Shown here piece by piece: positions 1 to 7,164 of a stretch of DNA of 64,000 bases (positions are counted from its first letter, which is position 1; every line of letters starts with the position of its first letter). The stretch comes from a bacterium (GTDB lineage Bacteria; Vulcanimicrobiota; Vulcanimicrobiia; Vulcanimicrobiales; Vulcanimicrobiaceae). The notes beneath the pieces are model-generated. The model had not been told where the DNA came from. It did no database searches and worked only from the letters and a program-made list of their open reading frames with translations. The position numbers and the translations under genes were made by a program. The stretch lies in the NCBI GenBank assembly GCA_021805775.1, contig JAJZED010000006.1:1-64000 (forward strand). The letters run 5' to 3'.

Positions 1-57
1 GCGGCGAACCGCGTCTTTCTTGAATTCTTCGCTATAGGTCCGATTCTGCGTTTCCAT
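1..57 (-). CDS. Transposase N-terminus (IS3 OrfA-like), partial
   Basis: Only 19 codons are visible, from the ATG at 57-55 to the window edge. The peptide METQNRTYSEEFKKDAVRR has the conserved opening of IS3-family OrfA and related HTH_Tnp_1 transposases, where a basic start is followed by (Y/F)xxEFKxxAV(R/K). OrfA binds the terminal repeats through a helix-turn-helix. Whether an OrfB integrase follows cannot be seen. Confidence 0.65.
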   Translation of the reverse strand, partial: METQNRTYSEEFKKDAVRR

Positions 58-115
58 GACACCTCATTGGCCGGATATTCGCCGGCTCTATCCAAGTGTC
101 CGGGAAACCGGGACA
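1..115 (-). mobile_element. Left end of an insertion sequence, cut by the window edge
   Basis: Read on the minus strand, the element seems to begin with TGTCCCGGTTTCCCGGACAC (115 down to 96), a TG-starting end typical of IS3-like elements. About 40 bases later comes a transposase start codon. The interior lies beyond position 1, so the element's size and other end are unseen. The boundary near 115/116 is inferred: DsrE-like coding sequence begins immediately to its right, and nothing to its left resembles that family. Confidence 0.6.
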
Positions 116-276
116 GCCTCAACGTGGTGCGGCAAAACGGCATCGTGGGGGTTTGCGGCTCCTGCATGGATGCGCGCGGGATGACCGATGAACATTTGGT
201 CGAAGGGACGCACCGCAGTTCGATGGACGAGCTGCGCGACTGGAGCAAACTGGCCGATAAAGTGCTGGTATTCTGA
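116..276 (+). pseudogene. DsrE-family protein, C-terminal remnant cut by an insertion sequence
   Basis: The last 50 or so codons read as the end of a DsrE/DsrF-like protein, with a GVCGSCMDARGM segment holding the conserved cysteines and a DELRDWSKLADKVLVF tail typical of the family. DsrE-like proteins are small sulfur-carrier or sulfur-relay proteins. The N-terminal half is missing: the reading frame upstream of about 116 runs into insertion-sequence DNA and does not resemble the family. A TTG at 67 is open to the stop but would add only IS-derived residues. The gene ends three bases before the flavoprotein at 279, so the two were probably co-transcribed, consistent with a shared sulfur role. 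It is probably inactive now. Confidence 0.6.
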
Positions 277-278
277 AC

Positions 279-1436
279 GTGTCGCATACGGCAATTATTC
301 TCGGTGCCGGCATTGGCGGCATCGCGACTGCGAACGAGTTGCGAAGACGATGCAGTCGAGACGACCGGATTATCGTCGTCGATCGAACGGCGACGCACGT
401 CTTCGCCCCCTCGCTTCTGTGGGTTGCCGTCGGCACGCGACGCCCCGATCAAATTCAGCGTCCAGTCCGTCGGCTGCTCCACCCGGGAATCGAATTTGTC
501 GAGGGCACCGTCGAACATATCGACCCAAGCGCGCGCGCGGTGACGATTAACGGAAAACGGCTCGTGGGGGACGCATTGGTTATCGCGCTTGGTGCCGAAC
601 TGATGCCCGAAACCATTCCGCGGCTTTCGCGGATCGGTCACAATTTCTATACATTAGTCGGCGCGCAACGGCTTCGTGAGGATCTCGACATCTTCGAAGG
701 CGGCGATGTCGTCGTCCTCACCGTCGACCCCATGTATAAATGCCCCGCCGCACCGTACGAGGCAGCGCTCCTGATCGACGATTATCTCCGCAAGCGTGGT
801 GTGCGAACGCAATCCACGATCACAATAATCGCCGCAGAGGCCGCTCCGATGGGCGTTGCCGGCCCCGCAGTCTCCGATGCAGTGAAAGGCATGCTTGCCG
901 ACCGGAGGATCGCCTATACACCCAACACTCGGGTCGTGTCGGTAGACCCGACCGCTCGTTTGCTCGCCTTCTCCGACGGCACCTCCGCTTCGTTCGACTT
1001 GCTCGCCTTCGTACCGCCGCATCGCGCACCAGAAGCAGTTGCCGATTCCGAACTCGGCGGAGACACGGGCTGGATTCCCGTCGATCGCGCCACACTCGAA
1101 ACGAAATTCGACTCGGTCTATGCAATCGGCGACATCGCAACGATTCCGCTCTCGATCGGAAAGCCGCTTCCAAAGGCCGGCGTGTTCGCCGACGCGCAAG
1201 CGCACGTTGTTGCAAGCAATATTGCCGCCCTTTGGAACCAACAATCCCCCACCGCGACGTTCGACGGCCACGGAGCGTGCTTCCTTGAAGTTGGGCGCGG
1301 CAGGGCGGCACTCGGCAGCGGCAATTTTTACGGAGAACCGAGACCGGTGGTCGCGCTCAAGCCGCCGTCGTTCTTGTTGCATTTTGCAAAGGTTATCTTC
1401 GAGAGGCGCTGGCTGAAGCGCCCGCCGTTTGGATAG
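279..1436 (+). CDS. Sulfide:quinone oxidoreductase-like FAD flavoprotein
   Basis: A 385-residue member of the FAD/NAD(P) disulfide-reductase superfamily, closest by motif to sulfide:quinone oxidoreductases. An N-terminal dinucleotide fold (GAGIGG, residues 9-14), a MYKCPAAPYE segment with Cys155, a YAIGDIA flavin motif and LPKAGVFADAQA near the C-terminus are visible. Only three cysteines occur, about residues 25, 155 and 334; Cys155 and Cys334 are candidates for the redox pair. SQRs sit on the membrane surface and pass electrons from sulfide to quinone. The GTG start follows the DsrE remnant by two bases, which supports a sulfur-oxidation context. The substrate could instead be another sulfur compound. 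Confidence 0.75.
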   Translation: MSHTAIILGAGIGGIATANELRRRCSRDDRIIVVDRTATHVFAPSLLWVAVGTRRPDQIQRPVRRLLHPGIEFVEGTVEHIDPSARAVTINGKRLVGDALVIALGAELMPETIPRLSRIGHNFYTLVGAQRLREDLDIFEGGDVVVLTVDPMYKCPAAPYEAALLIDDYLRKRGVRTQSTITIIAAEAAPMGVAGPAVSDAVKGMLADRRIAYTPNTRVVSVDPTARLLAFSDGTSASFDLLAFVPPHRAPEAVADSELGGDTGWIPVDRATLETKFDSVYAIGDIATIPLSIGKPLPKAGVFADAQAHVVASNIAALWNQQSPTATFDGHGACFLEVGRGRAALGSGNFYGEPRPVVALKPPSFLLHFAKVIFERRWLKRPPFG

Positions 1437-1524
1437 ACCGACTTTCTCGACCGAGGGCGCCCATAAACCAACGGGGTGGCCCTCCAACGAGGATCGACGC
1501 CGAATAGGCAGAATCGAAAAGCCC

Positions 1525-2901
1525 ATGTCTTCCGGCCCAACGGCGCTCTTTAAGGCCTCCCGATTTAACGCGATGCGATTCGTAGGCGGCTCTCTGTTCC
1601 TTGCCAACAGTTTTACCGGGGCCGTCGTTGGGTTTGACAGCGAGGAAATGGCGTCTACTCGGCGTTTGCTTCGCGGCACCGTATCCAGTGAGGAGTTTTC
1701 TCCACTCGCGCAGGCTCTGGTCGAGAACGGATTCTTAGTGCCCGCCGATCGCGACGAGATGCGCGGCGTTGACAATCTGCACGATACCCTAAACGACGCG
1801 CGATCGTTCGAACTGGTGTTGCTGCCGACCGAGGCATGCAATTTTCGTTGTACGTACTGCTACGAATCCTTTCTCCGCGGGGAGATGCCCGATGCCGTGG
1901 TCGCCAACGTGATCGCCCTCGTCGATCGCCTGCTCCCTCGCATCGAAACCTTGCACATCGCATGGTTTGGCGGCGAACCGTTACTAGCGTTTCCCACCAT
2001 GCGCGCGATCGGCGACCAGGTTCAGGCGGCGTGCGCTGCCTGGGGCGTAGCTCTTCGCACGAGTATTACAACGAACGGTGCCCTGCTTGACGACGAGAAG
2101 CTCGCATTCCTGGAGCGCACGGCCTGCAGCCATTACCAAGTTACGCTCGACGGTGTTGAGTCTGCGCACGATCGGACGCGGCCGGCGAGCGATGGTGGCG
2201 CAACCTATGCGACCGTTTGGGCAGGCCTCCGGCGACTGAAAGCCTCGACCTACGAACACCGAGTCGTCGTGCGGGTCAACGTGCATCTGGGGAACCTGGC
2301 CTCCGTCGAAGAGCTGGTGGAACGCTTTGCAGCGGAATTCGGAAACGACGATCGGTTCACGCTCGATTTTCACACCGTCTGGGATGGGCCCGCGTCCCGG
2401 GCGAGCGGCCTGGAGCAGATTCCCGACCGCGAAAGTACGTTGGAACGATTACGAAATGCCGCAGTGGCGCGCACGCAGCGAGACTGTCTCGGGTTTTCGG
2501 CATTCGGCGCGGGCGCACGCTATTGTTATTCAGCCCGACGCAATTCGCTGGTCATCGGTGCGGATGGAACCCTCTACAAATGCACCCTAGCATTTCACGA
2601 TTCGCGCAATCATGTCGGAAAGTTGAATGCAGGCGGTGTTACCGAAATCGACGCAGCGAAGTTCGCTCTATGGACCGAACACTCCGACTATCGATCAGAC
2701 GAGCTCTGCGGAAGTTGCTTTTTTGTCCCGACGTGTGTCGGCGCCTTTTGCCCTTTTACGCGCATCTCAGAGGGAAGTCGTGCCTGCCCGCCGGAAAAGG
2801 AGAACTTGGAATTGACGTTTCGAACAGCATGTGCCATCGGAACCTCAGAAGATGCGGTTCGACCGAGCACCACTTGCGCCGAGGGAGGGTCTACAAAATG
2901 A
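1525..2901 (+). CDS. Radical SAM/SPASM peptide-maturase-like enzyme
   Basis: A 458-residue protein taken from the ATG at 1525; the frame stays open back to 1429, but that part would overlap the upstream gene and lacks family features. The first 90 or so residues form the small N-terminal domain seen in many peptide-modifying radical SAM enzymes. Then comes the CNFRCTYC cluster motif for the SAM-binding [4Fe-4S]. The C-terminal half has a SPASM-type cysteine array (YCYSARR, LYKCTL, CGSCFFVPTCVGAFCPF, ACPPEK) for auxiliary clusters. Such enzymes usually install cross-links or oxidations on ribosomal peptides. Its stop overlaps a 35-codon ORF. The substrate is unknown. Confidence 0.85.
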   Translation: MSSGPTALFKASRFNAMRFVGGSLFLANSFTGAVVGFDSEEMASTRRLLRGTVSSEEFSPLAQALVENGFLVPADRDEMRGVDNLHDTLNDARSFELVLLPTEACNFRCTYCYESFLRGEMPDAVVANVIALVDRLLPRIETLHIAWFGGEPLLAFPTMRAIGDQVQAACAAWGVALRTSITTNGALLDDEKLAFLERTACSHYQVTLDGVESAHDRTRPASDGGATYATVWAGLRRLKASTYEHRVVVRVNVHLGNLASVEELVERFAAEFGNDDRFTLDFHTVWDGPASRASGLEQIPDRESTLERLRNAAVARTQRDCLGFSAFGAGARYCYSARRNSLVIGADGTLYKCTLAFHDSRNHVGKLNAGGVTEIDAAKFALWTEHSDYRSDELCGSCFFVPTCVGAFCPFTRISEGSRACPPEKENLELTFRTACAIGTSEDAVRPSTTCAEGGSTK

Positions 2902-3005
2902 TTATTATAAAACCGGCAATTCTCCGGGTCGAGGATGCAACCACGATACTCCCGCCGGTGCCGGTGAAACGGTCGCCGTATGCGCGACGCACCTCGATGC
3001 AATAG
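2898..3005 (+). CDS. Small peptide overlapping the radical SAM gene (candidate substrate)
   Basis: A 35-codon ORF whose ATG overlaps the maturase stop in an ATGA junction, so it should be translationally coupled. The peptide starts MIIIKPAILRVEDATTILPP and ends in a basic stretch with SPYARRTSMQ. It has no cysteine and one tyrosine. Position and codon use suggest a real product, perhaps a ribosomally made peptide modified by the neighbour, but no known precursor motif is recognised. The remaining gap to 3205 holds no other gene I can support; one long overlapping frame through it is probably chance in stop-poor DNA. Confidence 0.35.
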   Translation: MIIIKPAILRVEDATTILPPVPVKRSPYARRTSMQ

Positions 3006-3205
3006 CGCCAGGAACGAGTATCGAGGAAGCCTCACCGGCCGCCGTTCTTGCGAAGCCCCTAAAATGCAATGGGAAATGCTCCTCGGCGGCTGGAATAGCG
3101 CGGGCAAAGGGAGAATCCCGGCAAGCGAAAATCCTGCCGCCTATCTCTACCTTAACGAGCGTTGCGCGATCGGGCGTGGCACTCTATCGAAACGGAAGAG
3201 GGAAG

Positions 3206-3622
3206 ATGCGCACCGTACTCGTCGCGACCCTTATCGGCCTAATCTCTTCGCCGGCAATCGCCGCACCGCTCGATCCGTGCAGGCTACTCACAAATGCGCA
3301 AGTCGCCAGCGCCCTTGGTGAGCGCTCGGTTCCCGGAGAGCGACAGCCGAGCGCTCCCGGTCAGCCTACGTGCGGATGGAAGGCTGGCTCGAAGACGTTG
3401 TATGTCATGCTCGCATCGCACAAGACGATGCCGCCTCCGTGGTGGAAGAGCGCGGTGGTCGTGCGTGGCGTCGGAGATTCGGCGCTCTGGTCGGGCGGCT
3501 GGATGTATGTAAGAAAGGGCTCGCACCGCGTTGCGATCGAGTTGCTCATCTCTCCGAGCAGCGTGACGCGCATGGATCCCCAGTTGGTGAAACTTGCGAA
3601 AGAAATCGCCGCACGCATGTAA
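3206..3622 (+). CDS. Exported small protein, DUF3558-like
   Basis: A 138-residue protein with a clear signal peptide (MRTVLVATLIGLISSPAIAA) followed by DPCRLLTNAQVASALG. A second cysteine lies in PTCGWK and a KGSHRVAIELL strand near the end. The layout of an early Cys with a short helix, then a second Cys and strands, resembles DUF3558-type exported proteins. The same layout and a similar C-terminal segment occur in the protein at 25295-25783, so the two are probably paralogues. The ATG at 3206 was chosen because it begins the signal peptide. Its TAA overlaps the next gene's ATG by one base. Function unknown. Confidence 0.7.
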   Translation: MRTVLVATLIGLISSPAIAAPLDPCRLLTNAQVASALGERSVPGERQPSAPGQPTCGWKAGSKTLYVMLASHKTMPPPWWKSAVVVRGVGDSALWSGGWMYVRKGSHRVAIELLISPSSVTRMDPQLVKLAKEIAARM

Positions 3623-5397
3623 TGAACTTCATCATTGCGGTCCGAACATCAGCTGCCGCCGCGCTCTTCGCGCTGGCAATCCTACCATTGAGCGCGCGTG
3701 CAGCGAGCCGCACGCATGTGTACATGCTGCAAGGCGGGGCAATTATCGTTCGCGCGGTCGCACCGAACGGGCAAGTAGCGCGTGAAAGCACGCGCGTACC
3801 GACGATTGCTGCGGGCGGAATACTCGATGCGCTCGCGGCCACTCCGAGCGGCCGCTTTCTATACGTCGAGGGATGCATCGACAAACCGTTTGGAATACTG
3901 AAACGTACCGAGGCGATCGCCGCATACGATATCAGCGAGCCGTCCGGCATCCCGCGCCCGATCGGCTCGCCGGTGTCGATGGGTGGATGTTTTGAAGATG
4001 CCCTGCCGCAGACGCTCGTCATCGATGTGGGCGGGCGCTACCTTTTTTCGGCCGGCGGTTTTTCAATGGCGAGTATGCGCAGTTATGCAGCAGCGGCCTC
4101 TGAGTCGTCTACCTTGTTTGCGTTTCGGATCGGGGAAGACGGCCACCTAATGCAAGTTGCGTCACTCGACATACCGGGGATGCCCGTCGGGGCGCGCCTT
4201 GCGCTCGATGCTTCCGGGCGTTGGCTTTCCTATGTAGGTCCGCAGTTTCTAGATCGAGGAAAATATGTGCCCGCCGTTACCGAGGTAGCCGTTCAGGCCG
4301 GGGGCGCGCTCGTACCGGCGAAGGCCACGCCTCTTTTTGGTGCGGTGGAGATCGGTGCGCTGCGCAGCAATCCTCGCGTACCGGCAACGCTCTACATCGG
4401 CGTCGATGGAGTGAGGTCGGAAAGATTGGTCGCGTATAGGATCGGTGTCGGCGGTGCACTATCGCCTCCGCTATTCGCGTATTTAGGTGCCTCGTCGCGG
4501 ATCGCCGTAAACCGCAACGGCACGTCCCTATTTGCGATGGGCATGTGCCGATACCCGAGACGGCAATTCAACTGCACCGAAGACGACGTTGCAGAGTTTG
4601 CAATCGAGCGTAGCGGTGTGCCGCACCCGACTTCGGCAGTCAAGCCGCCCGTTCTCACTGCAGATCTCGTCCTGCAACCACCATACCGCTACCTCTACGC
4701 AACCGAGGCCCGAGCAGGTTTTCGCGGTACTTCGATTATCGGAGCAGCGACCGTCGTCGGCCCGCCCCAACGGCTAGGCGGATCGCTGTGTTTGGGCCCC
4801 GAGGGCCCGTCCCCAGGGGGTGACCTGTACGGTCCCGCCGACATGGTAGGCGTCGACCCGAGAGAGATCGTCAGGGTCGTTCCTGCGAACGGGTCGCGCA
4901 CTTCGTCGAAAAGTATCGGGGAGATCCAGTTTTCCTCTCCCGACTTTCCATGGAGATTTTCCCCTGACCCGGCGAGCGGGATACCGTGGGTCGCATTGGC
5001 CATCCTCAAGACTTCGGAATTTACGATCGCTCACGTACGCGGGTCACCCTTATCGGCTATTCGCGTCACGAATGCCTCCGATCTGCCTAATGTTGACGAC
5101 TTAGCGCCGTTTTCCGGTTATGAGACGAGCGAGACCGGGGCGGTTCAACGCGTGCTTGGGCCGCCATCGGCCTCCGCGCTGGCGCCCTTTCAAAGTGCTT
5201 CGAACAGCGTTTGGTCCTGGGTCGATGGGCCGAGGGCGCTCGAACCGGATACAGCGTACGATGCCTTCCTCATTCCAACATTTTGTGTCGGCTGGGAGGC
5301 CGGCCTCGGGGAACCGATTGCGCGTTCCAAGAGGATGACTGCGGGAGCCGTGGTAGTGCCGTATTACTATAGTTTCGGCTTTACAACGTTGCCGTAG
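3622..5397 (+). CDS. Exported beta-propeller-like protein
   Basis: A 591-residue protein with a signal peptide (residues 1-27, ending in ARAAS). The mature part has repeated blocks of the type 'LAATPSGRFLYV', 'VIDVGGRYLFSAGG', 'LALDASGRWLSYVG' and 'IAVNRNGTSLFAMG', spaced about 60-90 residues apart. These are typical blades of a YVTN/lactonase-type beta-propeller. No catalytic residues can be assigned. Its start overlaps the stop of the exported protein before it (TAATG), so the two are co-translated. No terminator is visible in the 90 bases before the mobile element at 5488. Confidence 0.6.
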   Translation: MNFIIAVRTSAAAALFALAILPLSARAASRTHVYMLQGGAIIVRAVAPNGQVARESTRVPTIAAGGILDALAATPSGRFLYVEGCIDKPFGILKRTEAIAAYDISEPSGIPRPIGSPVSMGGCFEDALPQTLVIDVGGRYLFSAGGFSMASMRSYAAAASESSTLFAFRIGEDGHLMQVASLDIPGMPVGARLALDASGRWLSYVGPQFLDRGKYVPAVTEVAVQAGGALVPAKATPLFGAVEIGALRSNPRVPATLYIGVDGVRSERLVAYRIGVGGALSPPLFAYLGASSRIAVNRNGTSLFAMGMCRYPRRQFNCTEDDVAEFAIERSGVPHPTSAVKPPVLTADLVLQPPYRYLYATEARAGFRGTSIIGAATVVGPPQRLGGSLCLGPEGPSPGGDLYGPADMVGVDPREIVRVVPANGSRTSSKSIGEIQFSSPDFPWRFSPDPASGIPWVALAILKTSEFTIAHVRGSPLSAIRVTNASDLPNVDDLAPFSGYETSETGAVQRVLGPPSASALAPFQSASNSVWSWVDGPRALEPDTAYDAFLIPTFCVGWEAGLGEPIARSKRMTAGAVVVPYYYSFGFTTLP

Positions 5398-5497
5398 CGG
5401 GGATTTCTTACCGATGCGCCGCGCAGGCCTCTCCTAAGGCAACGGCGATCCCCTACCCTCAAGCGCCGCGTCGTCGTTCGCACGGCGTGTGGGTTTG

Positions 5498-5534
5498 CGA
5501 ATAAAATGAGACGCGCTCGAAATTAGTGAGACGC
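5498..5534. repeat. Subterminal direct repeats, left end of the IS21-like element
   Basis: Two 17-base copies lie 20 bases apart: CGAATAAAATGAGACGC (5498-5514) and CGAAATTAGTGAGACGC (5518-5534), identical at 13 positions. They are the likely transposase-binding repeats next to the terminal inverted repeat. Confidence 0.65.
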
Positions 5535-5775
5535 GGAACTTGGGCTGACGGTGCGCTTGGTCGGGGCGATTTTGGAATCCCAGATGAGGTCGCTACCCTT
5601 CGTGCTCCTTAACATCGGCAGCCCGCAGCTCGTGGATGACGCAATCCGACTTCGAGCGGCGAGGCCACTCAACCAGGAGAACGGCGACCGAGGGTCGAGA
5701 ATCGGCCTTCGGAGGGCGATTTTTCACGGCCGTTTTGGCTGCCGTTAACGCTTCGAACCCAGGAGGGAATGTGAC

Positions 5776-6189
5776 GTGAAAGCCGATGGCATCGTGCTAG
5801 AGCCGGTGCGCGCAATCTTGCGCGTGGAATCGCTGCTGCTCCTCGGATTACTTATTGCATTCTACTGGTGGATGCACGCGAACTTGATCGTGTTCGTTAT
5901 CCTGCTACTCGCTCCAGATATAGCAATGCTAGGGTATCTGCGCAACACTCAGTTCGGCGCATTCTGCTACAACGTCTTTCACACTCTCACTGCGCCGTTC
6001 GCGCTCGGTGTCGCAGCATTGATCATACACCCGATTGCCCCTTTCGCGATCATCTGGGCCGCTCACATCGCTATGGACAGAACCCTTGGGTATGGCCTCA
6101 AGTACTCCGATTCATTCGCCCACACGCACCTGGGGTTTATTGGAAAGCGATCAAAAGACGTCGATGCTCTACAAAATGGGGAGGGTTAG
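5776..6189 (+). CDS. DUF4260-family membrane protein
   Basis: A 137-residue protein with three or four hydrophobic segments (about residues 18-33, 34-52, 66-88 and 88-100). The pattern LLAPDIAMLGYLRN, YNVFHTLTAPF, AHIAMDRTLGYGLKY and THLGFIG is characteristic of DUF4260, a small membrane family of unknown function. GTG at 5776 is chosen because a perfect AGGAGGG ribosome site (5761-5767) sits eight bases upstream. The gene is the only cargo inside the element at 5488-6356, so it was probably moved as a passenger. It may confer a stress or resistance trait, but nothing here shows which. Confidence 0.8.
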   Translation: MKADGIVLEPVRAILRVESLLLLGLLIAFYWWMHANLIVFVILLLAPDIAMLGYLRNTQFGAFCYNVFHTLTAPFALGVAALIIHPIAPFAIIWAAHIAMDRTLGYGLKYSDSFAHTHLGFIGKRSKDVDALQNGEG

Positions 6190-6221
6190 ACCTTGAAGGC
6201 TTCGTCGGGGCGATTGGGATT

Positions 6222-6350
6222 GCGTCTCACCTATTGAGCAAGAGCATGCCGGGCTTCTCACCTATTTCGTAAAAGTGTCTCATTCTATTTCCAAAACTCG
6301 GCATAGCGCTCGCTGAGCCAAGCATAGTCCGGTCTCAGTTATTTCGCAAA
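6222..6350. repeat. Subterminal repeats, right end of the IS21-like element
   Basis: Copies of a (G/C)(T/A)TCTCAccTATTtcg-like motif occur near 6224-6235, 6254-6269, 6275-6290 and 6331-6346, in the orientation opposite to the left-end repeats. The last runs into the terminal inverted repeat. Together they give the multi-repeat architecture of IS21-type ends. Confidence 0.6.
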
Positions 6351-6543
6351 CCCACACGGCGCATCGGCGATGAGGGAGTTGCCCGAGGCAACGGTCTGGT
6401 ACTGCGCCGGTCTATGGGTGGGATGTGCTTTTGCACCTCGGCGCCGCAGCGGTTGCGTGGTTCGCCGGTTACGGCCGGCTCTCGGTCGAACCGCTTCCCG
6501 CGCTCCCGTAACCATCGCGTATCGCATCAACTTTGCGCGTCGC

Positions 6544-6582
6544 TTGACTTCTCGTCTCCTTGGCATATATGCTTACGTATAT
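6544..6582 (+). promoter_or_regulatory. Promoter and possible operator of the toxin-antitoxin pair
   Basis: TTGACT (6544-6549) is followed after 16 bases by TATATG (6566-6571), or after 18 by TATGCT. The ATG at 6585 is so close that the mRNA would be nearly or fully leaderless. TATATGC-TTA-CGTATATA (6566-6582) is an imperfect palindrome over the -10 region, a plausible binding site for the antitoxin in autoregulation. Confidence 0.5.
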
Positions 6583-6584
6583 AC

Positions 6585-6821
6585 ATGAATGAGACGAAAA
6601 TCGCTCGCTATGGGAATAGTCTCACGGTGAGGTTGCCCGCCGCGCTCGCTCGCGACGTCGGTTTCCGCGAAGGGGACCGGGTTCAGATTCGTCGGATGGC
6701 AATGGGCATCGCGATCGAACGGCCGCTTCGCGCCCGACTTGAGGAACGGCTTGCGACCGTCCGCGACCGGGAAACCGAGCTCTCCTCCGGAGCGGCGGTA
6801 GGCGCCGAGCTCGTCGATTGA
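6585..6821 (+). CDS. mazE: MazE-like antitoxin (AbrB/SpoVT fold)
   Basis: A 78-residue protein whose first 45 residues match the AbrB-type swapped-hairpin DNA-binding domain: KIARYGNSLTVRLPAALARDVGFREGDRVQIRR. The variable C-terminal tail would bind and neutralise the toxin. It starts at the ATG directly behind a strong promoter. The stop overlaps the toxin's TTG start by four bases (TTGA), the usual coupling for such pairs. It should repress its own promoter with the toxin as co-repressor. Confidence 0.85.
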   Translation: MNETKIARYGNSLTVRLPAALARDVGFREGDRVQIRRMAMGIAIERPLRARLEERLATVRDRETELSSGAAVGAELVD

Positions 6822-7147
6822 GCGTACCGGATCGCGGCGATATCGTCGTCTTGGATTTCGATCCGCAAGCAGGACACGAGCAGATGAAACGCCGCCCCGC
6901 GCTCGTGCTCTCGCCTGCATCATTCAACCGGGTTTTCGGCTTGGCATTTGTTGCACCGGTGACAAGCATGCCGAAAGGGCATGCTTTCGAAATTGCGCTA
7001 CCCCAAGATTGTGGAGCAGCGGGCTCCGTGATGATGCATCAGCTGAAATCGCTGGATTGGAGAGCGCGACGGGCAAGAAAAATGGGGAGCGTTCCCGATG
7101 AGCTGCTCGAGGCGGCGGCCGAGATCGTCAGGGAAATTGTTTCGTAG
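6818..7147 (+). CDS. mazF: MazF/PemK-like endoribonuclease toxin
   Basis: A 109-residue protein with the MazF/PemK fold: RGDIVVLDFDPQAGHEQMKRRPALVLSP at the N-terminus (conserved GDIVxxDFxPxxGxEqxxxRPalVlS), FVAPVTSMPKG in the middle, and an SVMMHQLKSLDW strand carrying the usual D/S-LDW signature. These toxins cut mRNA at short sequences and stop growth when the labile antitoxin is lost. The TTG start is chosen because it gives the TTGA overlap with mazE and begins just before the conserved RGDIV. Confidence 0.88.
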   Translation: MSVPDRGDIVVLDFDPQAGHEQMKRRPALVLSPASFNRVFGLAFVAPVTSMPKGHAFEIALPQDCGAAGSVMMHQLKSLDWRARRARKMGSVPDELLEAAAEIVREIVS

Positions 7148-7164
7148 CGTCGATCCACGAGCGG

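Larger units (their letters stand above)
5488..6356. mobile_element. Transposase-less IS21-like element with a passenger gene
   Basis: The 869-bp segment starts TGTGGGTTTGCGAA and ends TTCGCAAACCCACA. Its ends form a terminal inverted repeat matching at about 24 of 28 positions when a few flanking bases are included. It is flanked by a perfect 5-bp direct repeat, CGGCG, at 5483-5487 and 6357-6361, as expected for a target duplication. Both ends carry short repeats containing GTCTCA or its complement, as in the multiple-repeat ends bound by IS21 IstA. No istA or istB gene is inside; the only convincing gene is a DUF4260 protein at 5776. It would need a transposase supplied in trans. The stretch 5535-5760 holds no gene I can support. 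Confidence 0.72.

Noticed and set aside
1429-1524. An upstream extension of the radical SAM protein
   Set aside because: It would overlap the preceding gene and lacks any family feature; the ATG at 1525 begins the recognisable N-terminal domain.
2831-3205. Long open frame running into the exported protein at 3206
   Set aside because: The signal peptide starts at 3206; the upstream codons look like chance openness in high-GC DNA and overlap the radical SAM gene.
5551-5748. A 65-codon frame inside the IS21-like element
   Set aside because: No ribosome site or family pattern, and it lies in a probably non-coding segment of the element's end.
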